From: Gnetum montanum
Lineage: Eukaryota > Streptophyta > Gnetopsida > Gnetales > Gnetaceae
Direction: 5' to 3'
Length of the DNA: 43,436 bases
Assembly: GCA_015680685.1 (NCBI GenBank)
Contig: MNCI01014738.1
Location: forward strand, 34,465-77,900
The first letter of the stretch is position 1, and each line of letters opens with the position of its first letter. Below are positions 43,027 to 43,436 of this stretch, piece by piece. The position numbers were made by a program, and so were the translations under genes. The notes beneath the pieces are model-generated. The model made no database searches, had not been told where the DNA came from, and saw only the letters and a list, made by a program, of their open reading frames with translations.

Positions 43027-43436
43027 TGTTGGCGACCGTTTGGGACGCGACCGCCAACGAGTGTCCTCGAACAGGATTTAGGTGCTTGCTGGTCTCTGGC
43101 AACACCAAGGACCAGATACCTCCAAATAAACTCAGTAGTTAATGTGACTATGTGTGTGTGCTATTGCGGTGTGTGGTTGTGTAAAATGTAACAATTGCGT
43201 TGTGTGTGAACTACAAATGACTTACTTTAAAGAAATTTAGCCAACTTTGCCAAGTACTGTGAGTTCTTGAAAATTTCCTATTTTGTTCAACTGCCTAGTC
43301 TACGCGGTCCTTATAATACCTACTTGTAACAAATAAAATTTTGCAAAAACATTTGAGCACAACTCCGCAATCTACTCCTAATTTTCCCCAGAGAAAGAGA
43401 TAGTTCCACAAGAAAACTAGAAATAGAGCAAGATTC
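43027..43436 (-). mobile_element. Second copy of element F, inverted, 3' end only
   Basis: Begins TGTTGGCGACCGTTTGGGAC on the plus strand and is the reverse complement of 35367-35777 over the whole remaining window, with scattered differences. The element continues to the right of the window. Confidence 0.85.

Noticed and set aside
35367-43436. Element D as cargo of a single large DNA transposon with terminal inverted repeats
   Set aside because: The left arm is the 3' end of element F, which has its own left end and target duplication at 31580; the two arms are therefore two separate F insertions.

Overview
This is a repeat-filled stretch of a large plant nuclear genome, probably a seed plant; the species cannot be told from the sequence. 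Apart from weak open frames in one repeat, no intact host gene, rRNA, tRNA or CRISPR array is visible. Nearly every base belongs to nested, decayed LTR retrotransposons. Most are Ty3/Gypsy of the Tat/Ogre-like group, recognised by a second (archaeal-type) RNase H after the normal one, a tandem-repeat 3' region after integrase, and a large gap between protease and reverse transcriptase.

Layout. (1) 1-7622, element A: integrase end, tandem array, 3' region, polypurine tract and LTR, present twice as a direct tandem duplication of about 3,988 bp. (2) 7630-9427: 3' LTR of element B, which A entered at its polypurine tract. (3) 9428-12513 and 29721-31194: element E, minus strand and older, carrying a Tat-type gag; B and C both inserted into it. 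(4) 12514-29720: element C, a structurally complete 17.2-kb Tat element with two LTRs and a 5-bp target duplication (AGGTT). Its order is LTR, primer-binding site, gag, protease, minisatellite, a large insert with an ANTISENSE multi-exon gene, RT, RNase H, archaeal-type RNase H, integrase, tandem array, polypurine tract, LTR. (5) 31195-43026: element D, a relative of C that lost RT and RNase H by internal deletion; its 5' LTR is split by element F. (6) 31585-35777: element F, a 4.2-kb TGTTGG...CCAACA element with a 5-bp target duplication; the 3' end of a second copy of F lies inverted at 43027-43436.

The most unusual item is the antisense gene at 18659-22641 inside C. It keeps GT-AG intron borders on the minus strand and one exon resembles the FCP1/NIF (HAD-type) phosphatase fold with both catalytic aspartate motifs altered. 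The last codons of the same gene, ending at the same stop, survive at the same place in D, so it appears to be a component of this retrotransposon family rather than a chance insertion. It sits where Ogre elements are known to carry an intron between protease and RT, and a good branch point and 3' splice site precede the RT exon here. Introns lying antisense to the genomic RNA would not be spliced during retrotransposition, which would explain their survival.

All coding regions carry frameshifts or stops, so none of the elements looks autonomous now. A 114-bp perfect inverted repeat next to two undetermined bases near 20.8-21.1 kb looks like an assembly fault.
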